This document shows positions 1 to 10,248 of a stretch of DNA of 64,000 nt, piece by piece. A program made the position numbers and the translations under genes. The DNA is from Deroplatys truncata (lineage: Eukaryota; Arthropoda; Insecta; Mantodea; Mantidae). The notes beneath the pieces were generated by a model that saw only the letters and a program-made list of their open reading frames with translations, was not told where the DNA came from and searched no databases. Numbering within the stretch: the first letter of the stretch is position 1; each line of letters opens with the position of its first letter. The stretch is from the NCBI GenBank assembly GCA_030765065.1, contig CM060987.1, positions 75,216,557-75,280,556 of the forward strand, read 5' to 3'.

Positions 1-167
1 TTTGATTGGAGTTGCTTTTATTACTTCATGCTACTGCTTCTCACCAACTGGTTATAATTACCAAGTGGTATCAAACTTAACATAACAGGAAGGAAATGTT
101 TGACATTGCAAACTCTTAAGTTATATTGCAGTAAGTTAAGTCATGTTAAGTCAACCCTAAATAGTTA

Positions 168-1444
168 TGAGGATGGATTGATAAGTCTATGACTTTGACA
201 AGAGATAGAGTTATAATCACAGGTTTCTTGTTTGCACCCAAGTCTTACATCTATTCTGGGTATAATCGCAGAAATTCGTCATCATTTGTGTCTTAGAACA
301 TTGTTGAGTGCATCTAAAATAAGCAGATGTGTGTTGCTTCATAGAAAGTGGAGAAAAGTGAATTTCGTGTTCTGATAAAGCACTACTTTTTGCGTGGTTA
401 GACAGTGAAGGAAACAGAAGAAAAGCTGAACAAGTATTATGGGGACTCTGCTCCATCACCTGGCATGGTTCACAAGTGTTTCACAGAATTTCAATGTGGC
501 CGTTTGAGCACAAGAGATGCCGTGCGCACAGGATGGCCAGTTGAGGTCACAACAGAAGAAATGGTGAACAAAGCTCACAATATTGTATTGGAAGACCACC
601 GAGTGAAAATCTATGAAATAGCCAAGACTATAAACATCTTGAGTGAATGGGTGTATAACATTCTGCACAAATTTTTGGGTATGAGAAAGCTGTCAGCAAG
701 ATGGGTGCCGCAACTGCTTACAGTTGAGAACAAGCAGAATTGTGTGACCATTTCACAGGGATGTTTGAACATTTCCAGTGCAACCTAAATGAGTTTTTGC
801 AGTATTATATCACGGTTGTTGAAACTTGGATCCATTACTATCAACCTGAAACCAACAATCAAAGCAGTGGATTTCCTTCAGTGAACCTGCTCCAAAGAAA
901 GCGAAAACCATTCCGTCAGCAAGAAAAATCATGGCAGCTGTCTTTTGGGATTCACAAGGGGCGATAGACATCCATTGGAAAAGTGTAAAACGATCACAGG
1001 TTCATATTATGTTGTAATGCTGGATCAGTTTCACAAGGAATTGTTAAAGAAACGACCCGTTTGGTAAAGAAAAAGGTTGTCTTTCAGCAGAATAATGCAC
1101 CAGCACACAAGTCAGCCATTGCCAGTGCAAAATTTGTGGAATTCGCTAGGAACTGCTACCTCACCCATTATATTCTCCAAATTTGGCATGAGTGACTTCT
1201 TCCTCTTTGCAAACCTGAAAAATTGGCTCACTGGGAAGAAGTTCATGCCCAGTGAACACATCATGGCAGAAACAATCTCATATTTTGCAGACTTTGAAAA
1301 ATAATATTTTTGGAAGGGTTAAAATGGAGAAATGTTGGACAAAGTGCATTGAACTGAAAGAGGACTATGTTGAGAAATAAAATTGATTTTTTTGAAAAAA
1401 CTCTCATTTTCTTGAAAAAGTCACTGACTTATCAACTACCCTTG
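168..1444 (+). mobile_element. mariner element, degenerate (first catalytic Asp lost)
   Basis: The element is 1,277 bp between TA target duplications (166-167 and 1445-1446). Its imperfect terminal inverted repeats are TGAGGATGGATTGATAAGTC on the left and, reverse-complemented, CAAGGGTAGTTGATAAGTCA on the right. The transposase relic reads in pieces: the N-terminal helix-turn-helix part at 405-730 (YGDSAP... GMRKLSARW), then VETWIHYYQPET and VFWDSQGAID. The usual TVDETW motif reads TVVETW, so the first catalytic aspartate is lost. Stops and frameshifts break the remainder. It is dead, and lies 3' of HDDC3 exon 2. Confidence 0.9.
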
Positions 1445-1934
1445 TAATTTTATAAAATGTGTTAGACTTTCATAATATATCATGTTAAGTTAAGTCATTT
1501 TAATTTTTTTAAGATGAATGAGTTGATGTCTCACTTAAAACTTCACTCTTGTCAAGCTGTAAAATCTTGGAGCATTTTCGAAGACATTTGCCTCCATCCT
1601 TAGCATGGTGGTGACTAACTTTAAATTAAGTCATGTTACATTAAGTTATATATAATGTTAGAGAATTTTTTTTCACATCAAGTGGTATTATTGTGTTTAG
1701 TTTTTCTCTATATGCTCTCTAAATTCTGCTTTTCTCTGTGTTTCTTTCTATTTTTTGATTTATTCATTGTTTTTTTCACCAAATCTTAAAATTATTTTCT
1801 CTCAGCATATGCTTCTATGAAGCATGGGGAAAATATGTAAACATAAAAGTTAAATACACACAGCAAGGGATATTTACCTATATTTATTAATGAGGTAAGC
1901 ATGTGAAATTATATAATTTATTGTTTACTATTAC
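1445..1934. other. HDDC3 intron, no feature seen
   Basis: AT-rich, with scattered TTAAGTCATGTTA motifs resembling those left of the mariner at 130-150. No exon-like stretch was found on either strand. Confidence 0.5.
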
Positions 1935-2134
1935 CTGGAGTCTTTTCCTCTCTTCTTTTGGAAGACTTTTATCATCTGACACTTCTTCCACAAGCTTGCG
2001 AACTATTGCGCCAAATTCTGCTTCAATCTCTTCAAAAGTGGTGTCTGTGTCTTCCACTGTGTCATGTAGAATTGCTGCCTGTATAACTTCAGGGTCCTGA
2101 ACATTTCCTTCTTCAATCAAAATATGGGCTACAC
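1935..2134 (-). CDS. HDDC3: HDDC3/MESH1 coding exon 2 (HD motif)
   Basis: The exon encodes residues 42 (last two bases) to 108. It follows a TTTAAG acceptor and ends before a GTAATA donor, leaving phase 0. It carries the HD signature [20 protein letters not shown], where His65-Asp66 are the metal ligands, and the downstream [16 protein letters not shown] segment, both diagnostic for the SpoT-like HD hydrolases of animals. There are no stops or frameshifts. Reading past the donor gives only junk, and the next exon, expected to carry a LADKLYNL-like motif, is not in the window. Bacterial contamination is excluded by the intron and by the flanking eukaryotic repeats. Confidence 0.95.
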
Positions 2135-2807
2135 CTTAAACCACAGTTGCAACAAATGTATGTTAGTTATCATGCTAGTCTTGGCATTTCCATGAATTAT
2201 TATTTATTTAAAGTCTGTTTCATATTTGAGATTGCCAGACGGACATAGATAAGAAACAAGAAATTTAGTGATTTTCCACAATGAATACAAATTCAGTAAA
2301 ACATAATTCAAATAATTTAAAATAATGTCTGCATTGCCTGTAAATGATAGGTAATAGTATCTGACGTTCTCAAATAAGAGATATGAAAACCAATGGTACA
2401 ATTTTAGTCAAATGTAAACAACGAGTTTGTATGAAGTGGATGAAATGCTATTAAAATCAAATGAACTATGTTATGCCATTTCTGTGAGGATATGGGAAAA
2501 CCTCAGAAAAGTGCTTATCTAGGCAGCTTACCCCAATGATTTGAACTTGGATCGTTTGGGATAGAAGTCAGACATGCTATGTTCCCACCATTGAGGTGGG
2601 TAATTTGGGGATACAGCAGATAAGCAAGAACATTTTTCAAGAATTTGATAATGGTTGACAGAAATAAAGTAAGAGGTACCCCGGTACCCCACAGCAGATG
2701 AATTCAATGGATTATAATGAATCATAGATTAACAAACTCATGTTTATGACAAAGTTTAGGAATAATGGACAAGGTGAGTTGCTCAGCAGCAAAAAGTAAG
2801 TTATGTT
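2135..2807. other. HDDC3 intron 1, no feature seen
   Basis: Apparently unique AT-rich DNA. Open frames here show no family resemblance and no splice context. Confidence 0.5.
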
Positions 2808-3598
2808 AAAAAAATTGTATGTGTTACATTCACATGACTTTCTCTATCCACTATTGTTTATTTTCATGTAGCTTCTACAAACTATTCTTACGAAAGCTTA
2901 TTCTTTCAATTTCATGTTAATTCAGATAAACCTTTAGAGAAATATTTTCATTACACATTTTGTTGTAGGTACAAGGGAAATAGAGGAAACTCATAGTCAG
3001 ATGTTTAAAAGCGAGTGGCTGTATGCTGGCCATGACATTGCAATAAAGCAACTCAATAGCGAGAGACTTGAATAAAATGACAAAAGCACTGAAACACTCA
3101 AACCAATAATATGTAGGTATATCTCAGAAATGGCTATAGCACAAAAAAACATTGCTTTAAAACATACAATTTATTGCAATCTAGTTTTTGTGTAATATGT
3201 TTTTGTCCATCTCTTATTTGTAAGGTATACATAAACATAGGTAAGATGTTTTAATCAAAACTGTTACCGCAATTTATGAGAAAATAAAAAAAAAAAAAAA
3301 AATCTCAAATATTCTTTTCATGTAAAATATTTTTTTTTTTTTTTTTGGTGCGGTGGGGGTAATTTTCTTGAAAATTTTGTCACATCTTTGGCAGATACTG
3401 AATTTAAATATCAAGTTTAGTACTTATAGAGTTTTTCGTTTTAGAGTTATGCTGTTTACATACATACATACACACATGGACCTTTCTCTAAAATGCTTTT
3501 GGGGAGGAGGTTCAGGGAGCTGTATTTCTGGTGATATCTCAACTTCGAATTTTTGGGTGGAATGCAAATTTTCTGACCAAGTAGGGAAAATAAAAACA
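2808..3598 (+). mobile_element. A-repeat, diverged full-length copy
   Basis: It starts with GTGTTACATTCACATGACTT after an A-run and ends GTAGGGAAAATAAAAA, in the same order as the better copies at 41905 and 46851. A/T homopolymers interrupt the middle, and a short CATA/CACA tract sits at 3460-3475, the position where the other copies hold their microsatellite. Confidence 0.7.
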
Positions 3599-3752
3599 AA
3601 TTACATGAAACCTGACTGTGCTGACCAATGAACACTACAATTTTCTAAGTTACATACATTAAATTCCAGATCCAACTTTTTTTCTTTTTTTTTTTGGTAA
3701 GGAGCGTTTTTCGATGGTGTCGGTTATATTTGGTTTAGGTTTTCTGGAATAG

Positions 3753-4120
3753 TAATTCTGCTCGACGACTCTATTAACTATGGCGACCACGCGCAGCACC
3801 TTATTGAAATACCAACACTGTTTCGCTGGATGCCAGCCGCTACCAACGTAATATTAGAAACATGGAACACGTCATTATGTTGAAATCCGTTGAAATGCGC
3901 GTTTCGAATGTGAGAACAAGTTGGAAAAGTGATGAATGTCATGCACAATGAATACAGGCGTAAAATAAGTAATTCGTGTTCTCTTTACGGGGAAATATAA
4001 GCGAAATGTGCATAAAAATGGGTACAAAACACATAAATGAAAAGCAATAATACCGTAAAACAAAACACGCAGATAAAGCAAAGCATAATGTCTGTGTTAA
4101 TTTAGCAAGAAATATCGAAA
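3753..4120 (-). repeat. B-arm, minus orientation (left arm of composite 1)
   Basis: It begins near AATTCTGCTCGACGACTCTA and includes the shared block of GCGCAGCACC, GGATGCCAGCCGCTACCAAC and TATAAGCGAAATGTGCATAA. It is inverted relative to the copy at 5978-6431 and abuts an A-repeat in the same orientation. Confidence 0.7.
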
Positions 4121-4127
4121 ATTTTCG

Positions 4128-5025
4128 ATCTTTTTTTACTTTCTCTACTACGTATAGTAAGTAGGGGAAGTATTGTATTCGACCCAAAAATTCGATACCG
4201 AGATTTCACCGGAAATATATGTTTTGAGACCCCTGAATCCAAAAAAAAAAAAGCATTTTTGGAAACATGTCCGTGTGTGTGTCTGTCTGTGAACAGCATA
4301 ACTCAGAAACGAAAAGTCGGATAAACACCAAACTTGGTATTTAGATTCAGTATCTTCCAGAGATGCGACACGAAGGTTGTCAAGAAAATCTCCCCACCCC
4401 AAATTACCCTTTACATCGAACATTTTTCGAAACTTTTAATTTTCTCAAAAATGGCTCTAACGATTTTGATTAAAATATCATATGTTTAAGATATTTTCAT
4501 GACAAAATGTATATCTTGAATTTTCTGGGAATGTCTCCAAAAGTATTCTTCATTGTGAACGACTTTTGCATAACTAGTAAACCATAAGAGATAGACAAAA
4601 TTTTACTACACAAAAAATGTAGATCGCCAATTTATGTCATATAGATTTTTGTTGTTGAGTGAACCATTTTCGAGATATTGCTTGTTATTCCCTTAAATTT
4701 TTCAATACTTTTCTCAAACGGGAATTCGTTATTCATTTTTTTTTGTCTTGTATAAGCAGAGTATTAATCTGTGGCAAAGAGAATGGTGCTGTACCTAGCA
4801 ACCAACTATTAAGAGATATGTATATGCTTAAAGGCTACTGTATTTCTATATTGCCCTTGTAAATATATATTCCCCTTACATCTACAAGAAACTTAGCAAT
4901 AAGATAGAGTCTGCAAATGCTTATCTCGATTAACATGAAGTAGATGGAGAATAACCGTTTGTAAAAATAGTTTCTACAAGAGTAAAGAAAGTCATGTGAG
5001 TGTAACACATCAGATGTTTTTCTTT
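4128..5025 (-). mobile_element. A-repeat, near full-length, minus strand
   Basis: About 0.9 kb, from TTTTTTTACTTTCTCTACTA to the CATGTGAGTGTAACACATCA end. It has the 12-bp subterminal inverted repeats, the GTGTGTCTGTCTGTGAACAG internal simple-repeat zone at about 4270-4290, and the conserved TGCGACACGAAGGTTGTC block. A second copy follows directly (5040), sharing the T-run. Confidence 0.8.
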
Positions 5026-5039
5026 TCGTTTTTTTTTTT

Positions 5040-5905
5040 TTCATTGTTACTTTCTGTACCACGTACATAATAGGTAGAGCAGGTATTGCATTCCACAAAA
5101 AAATTCGATATCAAGATTTCACTGGAAATACATGTTTTGATGTCACTTTAATCAAAAAGCATTTTAGGAAAAGGTCCGTGTATGTCTATAGACTGTCGAT
5201 GAACAGCATAGCCCAAAAACGAAAAGTCGGATAAACACCAAATCTGGTATTTAAGTTTAGTATCTTCCAAAGATTTGACACAATTTCGAAAAAAAATTTC
5301 CCACTCCAAATACTCTTTACATGGAACATTGTTTTAGCTTTTTTATTTTCTAAAAAATGGCTTTAACGGTTTTTATTAAAATACCGTACATTTAAGATAT
5401 TTATATGACAAATAAATATATATCTTGAATTTTTTGGATTATAGCCTATGAAGTCCTGTTTACTCAGAAGGAATTTTATGCAATCTTGTATGATTGATAA
5501 ACGTTAAGCGATATCGAAAACGAATTACACCAAAAACTGCAGATCTCTTTAAAGCACACAATTTGCAGCATAAGCTATTTCCGAGGTACCCGTTATTAAT
5601 GGCTCGAATTATTCAATACTCTTGTCATTACTTACAGTCCTATCGAAATTCACTTGTCTCTCGCGATTGCATGGAGGAGTGCGGAATTTTAAGGCCAGCA
5701 TATACTTAGCGTCAAGTTCTTAACATTTGACTATCGTTCCTTTTGTACCCTAACGAAATGTGTAATGTAGATATTTCTGCAAAGGTTTATCTCTATTAAA
5801 ATGAAGCAGATGGACAAATAAGTTTCGGTAGGAATAATTTGTATATCTACTAATAAACGACAAGGTAAAGAAAAGCATGTGAATGTTCACATAATTATAA
5901 ATAGT
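5040..5905 (-). mobile_element. A-repeat, second tandem copy, minus strand
   Basis: Same order as the copy at 4128: ACTTTCTGTACCACGTACAT at the left, GCATGTGAATGTTCACATAA at the right, and AAACGAAAAGTCGGATAAAC inside. It is more diverged than its neighbour, so the tandem pair is not a recent duplication. Confidence 0.75.
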
Positions 5906-5977
5906 CTCTTTTTGATGTGCTAATATGGAATACTATTTTGACCCCACAATTGAATAATAAAAGTGATAAAACAAAAT

Positions 5978-6431
5978 AAAAACATTTTGATATTTCTTGC
6001 CAAATTTAACATGCATTATATTTTCCCAATAATTTCGTACATATTGTGTAGTTTATATGTTTTACTTTAAATATTATTTATGTTATGCTTGATATACGTG
6101 TTTTAATTAATGGTATTATTGCTTTTCATTTCTGTAGTTTCGCACACAATCCGCCTATTTATGTGTGTTATACCCATGTTTATGCACATTTCACTTTTAT
6201 TTGCCCTTAAAGAGAACACGTATGTGACATCCATTGCTTTTCTAGCTTGTTCTCTTGTTTGAAATGCATATTTCAACATAATATGTATGCTTGACGCTTG
6301 TTTGACGTCTAGCGATGTTGTTGAATATTACGTTGGTAGCGGCTGGCTCCAGCGGATACATAATTCTGAAGTTGGTGCTTCAATAGGGGTGCGCGCAGCA
6401 GCCATAGTCGATAGAATCGTCGCATAGAATA
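5978..6431 (+). repeat. B-arm, plus orientation (right arm of composite 1)
   Basis: It contains TTACGTTGGTAGCGGCTGGC and ends GATAGAATCGTCGCATAGAA, the reverse complement of the left arm's outer end. With 3753-4120 it makes long inverted repeats around the two A-repeats. The promoter island starts just to its right. Confidence 0.7.
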
Positions 6432-6661
6432 TGAATTATGATGAATACTCGGCAAGAAAAGAACTGTCCCTTTTTGCAGCTGCTAGTTACCAAAATTCCT
6501 ATATGATTTATAGATTGGAAATAATTATCCACATAAGCCGTAAAAAGCCTTAGTCGGCATAAAAGAATGCTGAGAAAGCTAAGTAGTCGGCATTTGATAA
6601 CAATGACTATACTAAACTTGGTGTAAACTGGTTCTTTAAAATCATCCTAATTTCAATTTAC

Positions 6662-6785
6662 CTATTGGGTGGTTAATATATGGCGTTTTTTCTGGATCCT
6701 TCCGTCTTTGGTTTTTGTGTTTAATTGCTGCAAAATTAACGCACTTAATTAATGTTTTCATGTCACACACTTTGCTAGTCGCCAT
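6662..6785 (-). CDS. HDDC3: HDDC3/MESH1 coding exon 1 (start codon)
   Basis: The exon encodes residues 1-41 plus the first base of codon 42. It starts at ATG (6785-6783) and ends at a GTAAAT donor. It contains the family-typical stretch KHKNQRRKDPEKTPYINHPI, matching the N-terminal helix and the first metal-binding histidine (His39, in NHP) of metazoan SpoT homologues. MESH1 proteins are HD-domain hydrolases that remove the 3' pyrophosphate of (p)ppGpp in vitro and the 2'-phosphate of NADPH in animals, acting in the cytosol. The exon starts 123 bp from the divergent MCCC1 start codon. It lies between two inverted-repeat composites. The identification rests on remembered family sequence and on a splice phase that fits exon 2 exactly. 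Confidence 0.93.
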
Positions 6786-6908
6786 TTGATGCTTGACCTA
6801 GGACAACGTTATATAAACCTTTATACTTCTCTGTGTTAGGTCAGATTAATTGTTCGTGACTCTGAATGACACGTTTTGTGTTTTTCTACCAGTGCTGCCA
6901 TAAACACT
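6786..6908. promoter_or_regulatory. Shared bidirectional promoter of HDDC3 and MCCC1
   Basis: These 123 bp separate the HDDC3 ATG (6785-6783, minus) from the MCCC1 ATG (6909-6911, plus), so both transcription starts must lie here or overlap the exons. There are two AGGTCA-type half-sites in opposite orientation: TGACCTA at 6794-6800 and TAGGTCA at 6837-6843. On the minus strand there are TATA-like stretches at about 6810-6826, but these would give a very short HDDC3 leader. An in-frame TGA at 6867-6869 closes the MCCC1 frame upstream of its ATG. Promoter activity is inferred from position only. Confidence 0.75.
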
Positions 6909-6970
6909 ATGTGGACTATGGAGAACATATCAAGGAGCTTTTTTAAAACAAGAGGAATATGTTCAAATGG
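6909..6970 (+). CDS. MCCC1: MCCC1 coding exon 1 (mitochondrial targeting peptide)
   Basis: The 62-nt exon encodes MWTMENISRSFFKTRGICSN plus two bases (GG) of codon 21, and ends at a GTATGG donor. Exon 2 opens with the single base A that completes GGA, so the phase fits exactly. The peptide is rich in Arg, Lys and Ser, has no Asp and a single Glu, and looks like an amphipathic mitochondrial presequence, as expected for a matrix enzyme. The ATG is the first after an in-frame stop (6867-6869). The N-terminus is not conserved in this family, so the call rests on phase, targeting character and position next to HDDC3. An alternative first exon elsewhere in intron 1 cannot be excluded. Confidence 0.75.
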
Positions 6971-7337
6971 GTATGGTGTTCCAACTAAAGTGTAAAATTA
7001 ATGTGCTTAACCTTTATCGTAGCAGCAAAGCAACCTTCTCTCCCACAATTTAAGTATTTGCACTGTAATAATGCATATTGTCAGCTTGTGCATGATAAAC
7101 GTTCATTTTTAGGTTCTGCTTCTTTTGACGTTAACGCATAACTTAACCTCCGAAAAACTTTTAAACTAGCTTTCATAATGCAATAACTCGCAAAAAATAC
7201 AGTCTCAACAAAAATATGCATCGAGTCCAAATTTTGATCATAACCGTGCTCTCTTACTTTATATGTGATATTTGAGCTAAACGTTAACAATAGGGCACCT
7301 ATTTTTTAAGCTCGGGAAAGAATAGGGCTCATGTACC

Positions 7338-7490
7338 TGGCTTAAATTGAATCGAGTTTTATTTGTGGAGGCTGTAGTTTAACTAATGTGGTTTTTAGCG
7401 AGGACTTAACAGGCTATTCCCAGAAAATTAAAAATTTACGTTCTATTAGTCATGTACATATCTTAAACATATGGTATTTCAGTATATATA
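7338..7490. repeat. SINE-tail fragment and A-repeat fragment
   Basis: 7338-7393 (minus) matches the 3' tail of the SINE at 8302 (CGAGTTTTATTTGTGGAGGC and the following bases). 7395-7490 (plus) matches the A-repeat section around ATTCCCAGAAAATT and ATATCTTAAACATATG. These are small relics in MCCC1 intron 1. 7000-7337 and 7491-7678 show nothing recognisable. Confidence 0.55.
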
Positions 7491-7678
7491 GCTTCACATA
7501 TGCACACGGACTCTATTTAGGAACTGTAAACTCCTAGGCTGAACTTGTGGTTCAGGCCCTACCAGAGGATTTGGGTATGAATATCTCCTTCGGGGGAATT
7601 TATAAAAATAATCTTGCAAAAACTGCATTTTAGAAACCAAAAAGGAAACATTTAAAGTTTATTATGATATTGGTAATT

Positions 7679-8080
7679 CCGTGCGACGGCTGTATTTACT
7701 ATAGCGGCCGCGCGCAGCACTTTGAAGTGCCAATATTATAACTGTGTTTTCGCTGGATACCAGCCACTACCAATGTAATGTAACAACATCGCTAGACGTT
7801 AAACAAGCAGGGAACACAGTGATGTTGATGTGTACATATGATGTATTTGATACTTTGTACACACACAAAATAAGTAATGCATGTTTTCTATAAGGGTAAA
7901 TAAAAAGTGAAACATGCATAAACATGGGTATAACTCACAAACATATGCGCGGATTGTGTGCGAAAACAAAAATGAAACACAATAACCTGTAAAACAAAAC
8001 ACGTAGATGAAGCGAAACATATATAATGTTTAAAGCAAAGCATATGTAAATTCTGGCAACAAAAATAGAAAATGTTAGAT
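7679..8080 (-). repeat. B-arm, minus orientation (left arm of composite 2)
   Basis: The outer end is AATTCCGTGCGACGGCTGTA. The inner part matches 3753-4120, with GCGCGCAGCACTTTGAAGTG, GGATACCAGCCACTACCAAT and AAGTGAAACATGCATAAACA. It is inverted relative to 8950-9456. Confidence 0.7.
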
Positions 8081-8084
8081 TTTT

Positions 8085-8300
8085 TTTCCATTAATTTTTA
8101 CTTATTCTACCGCGTAATTCTAAGGTAGAAGTACTGCAATTCATACAAAAATTTCACCGGAAATATTGAGGCCCCTGAATAAAACACTTTCACTTGTTCT
8201 GCCACGCACCAAAAAAGATAGAGGAGGTATTGTATACCACACAAAAATTCGATTCCCAGAGTTCACCGGAAATATATGCTTTGAGGCACCCTGAACCAAA
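8085..8300 (-). mobile_element. Two short A-repeat end fragments, minus strand
   Basis: 8090-8180 and 8195-8300 each carry the TTCTACC...CACCGGAAATAT...CCCTGAA end of the A-repeat in minus orientation. The second is interrupted by the SINE that starts at 8302. Confidence 0.65.
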
Positions 8301-8301
8301 A

Positions 8302-8590
8302 AGTCGTCCTCCGTGGTGTAGTGGTTCCTGACGCCGCGGAGTCAAACCCGGTGGAGGACGATGGATTTTTTCGGGCGTCAAAATCCTTAGCATGGCTTCC
8401 TTCGGAAGGGAAGTAAAGTCGGTGGTCCCGTGTCGTAGATTTATGGCACGTAAAGGAACCTCAAACCTCATAAAGAGGCCCTTGAACAAAATCACCGGTT
8501 TTTCACGCCCGGTATAGAATGGGACGCTAAGGACCTCAGCAATTACAGAGCGTCCATAAATAAAACTCAATTTAATTTCTGAAAAAGAAA
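8302..8590 (+). repeat. tRNA-derived SINE, full-length
   Basis: The head has a pol III A-box-like TGGTGTAGTGG (8314-8324) and a B-box-like GAGTCAAACCC about 16 bp further on. The body has GGCTTCCTTCGGAAGGGAAG, CGTGTCGTAGATTTATGGCA and GGTATAGAATGGGACGCTAA, and the tail is AATAAAACTCAATTTAATTT. Copies or pieces with the same body recur at 20485-20757, 43164-43250 (minus) and 7338-7393 (minus). Confidence 0.8.
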
Positions 8591-8596
8591 GAAAGC

Positions 8597-8900
8597 ATTT
8601 TTACCTTTTCTACCACGTATCTGTAGGTAGAGAAGGCATTCGTCAGTTTTGCTTTCTGAAAATGCATTTCTTGGATTCATAGGGCCTCAAAACATATATT
8701 TCCGTTGAGATCTCGGTATCGAATATTTTGTGTGGAATGAAATGCCTCCTCTGCCTGCTAGGTACTTGGTAGAATATGTAAAAGTTATTTTTCTTTTCAT
8801 TCAAGGGACCTCAAAACATGTATTTCGGCTGAAATCTCGATATAGAATTTTTGTGTGGAATGCAACACCTCTGCCTATTAGGTACGTGGTAGAATAATGA
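8597..8900. mobile_element. A-repeat end fragments in opposite orientations
   Basis: 8597-8660 is a minus-strand end fragment. 8675-8790 and 8800-8900 are plus-strand ends (CCTCAAAACATGTATTTCGG, GGAATGCAACACCTCTGCCT, GTACGTGGTAGAATAA). Together they form the inner, mirror-image part of composite 2. Confidence 0.6.
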
Positions 8901-8949
8901 ATGAGAAAAGTAAACGAATAAGTAGAATAAGTAAAAACAAATTTTAAAA

Positions 8950-9456
8950 AATTGACAATTCTGAACTTCATATATTGCAGACTTTCCCAAAATTTCATGC
9001 ATATTTATTGTGTAGTTTATGTATGCTTTGCTTTAAACATAATTTATGTTTGGCTTCATCTACATGTTTTGTTTTACGGCATCATGATTTTTCATTTTTG
9101 TGTTTTCGCATACAATGTGCGCATATTTATGTGCGTTATACCCATGTTTATGCATATTTCACTTTTTTTATTTCCCATTACAGAAAACACGCATTAGTTA
9201 TTTTATGCGTCTTCATTGAGTGTGACATCCATTGATTATCCAGGTTCTTTTCTTATTCAAAATGCGCATTTCAAAATATAATGGACATTTCAGCATAATG
9301 TGTGTGCGCGTGTGTTTTCCATGTTTGTTTAACATCTAGCGATGTTAAATATTACGTTGGTAGCGGCTGGCATGCCGTGAATATACCTTTCTGATATTGG
9401 CACTTCAATAAGGCTCTGCATGCAATTGCGTAAATAGAGTCGTCGCACAGAATTAC
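8950..9456 (+). repeat. B-arm, plus orientation (right arm of composite 2)
   Basis: It contains GCGTTATACCCATGTTTATG, TTACGTTGGTAGCGGCTGGC and ends AATAGAGTCGTCGCACAGAA, the reverse complement of the left arm's outer end at 7679. Confidence 0.7.
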
Positions 9457-10248
9457 TGTGGGATTTTAGAAACTTTTACTATACAGTATTTAGAAGTTAA
9501 CGTATTAATGAGATAAAATAAAAATTAAAGGAAAAGAAAATCATTGAGATATTCAACACCATTTATTAAAATTGCTACGAACAACTAACCATATTAAGAG
9601 AGGAACACAAAATTGAAATTCATATCTATTTTCACAAATGTGTAAAAAACATTATTTTGGTTTAAAAATAATATATTCAAATTTTAAGTAAACATGGCTG
9701 TAAGAGTTATTAATGTGCCTCTCCTATCGAAATCTCATCCTATTCCTGCCCGTAGTGCACTCTTCTTTAACAGATGAGGCTGGGGGTCCTCATAGCCTGT
9801 CTTTCTCTTTTTGTCTATGAGTTCTTTTGCTTTAAAGCAGTAATACTTCCACTTACGTTTGTATTTTTCTCTCTAATCTATATTAGGCAATCTATCTTGG
9901 TCAACTCTTGTTCTTATCAAAGTAAGATAAAATGCCGTTAGAGCATTCGAGGGCTAAGGGTTTTACAACTACACTTTTTCCTTTTTCATTCTTGTCTCTT
10001 CATAATATTGGCCTTTCATGACATGAAAAGGCATCCCCTATGTGGTGGATAGAGGATATGTCAGCGTGCTTGCATGACAATACTGTCTAGGACAAAATGA
10101 CCTATTACCAATGATAGGTGTGGTCCTGTAGACAATCTGGATATTGTGAATGGGTGATGTAGCTGTCAAAATTTTAAAAAGTGGTGCCCATTTCAAAATT
10201 GCTATATGAATAGTTATAATGCTCATCAGTTTAATAAAATAATGTACA
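9457..10248. other. MCCC1 intron 1, no feature seen
   Basis: AT-rich, with no family match, no exon and no clear repeat boundary on either strand. Confidence 0.45.

Larger units (their letters stand above)
1935..6785 (-). other. HDDC3: HDDC3 (MESH1) gene span, 5' part; 3' exon(s) off the left edge
   Basis: Two coding exons on the minus strand (6662-6785, then 1935-2134) join at a split glycine codon (G|GT) and give 108 in-frame codons. The intron of 4,527 bp holds A-repeats and B-arms. The family protein is about 180 residues, so the last third, including the second catalytic aspartate region, should lie beyond position 1. No candidate for it was found in 1-1934. Confidence 0.93.

Noticed and set aside
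2528-2725. Candidate HDDC3 first exon ending before a GTAAGC at about 2520 (minus)
   Set aside because: The peptide does not resemble the family, and the true exon with the NHPIG motif was found at 6662-6785.
8302-8375. Functional tRNA gene
   Set aside because: Only the A- and B-box patterns fit; the cloverleaf is incomplete and a SINE body follows.
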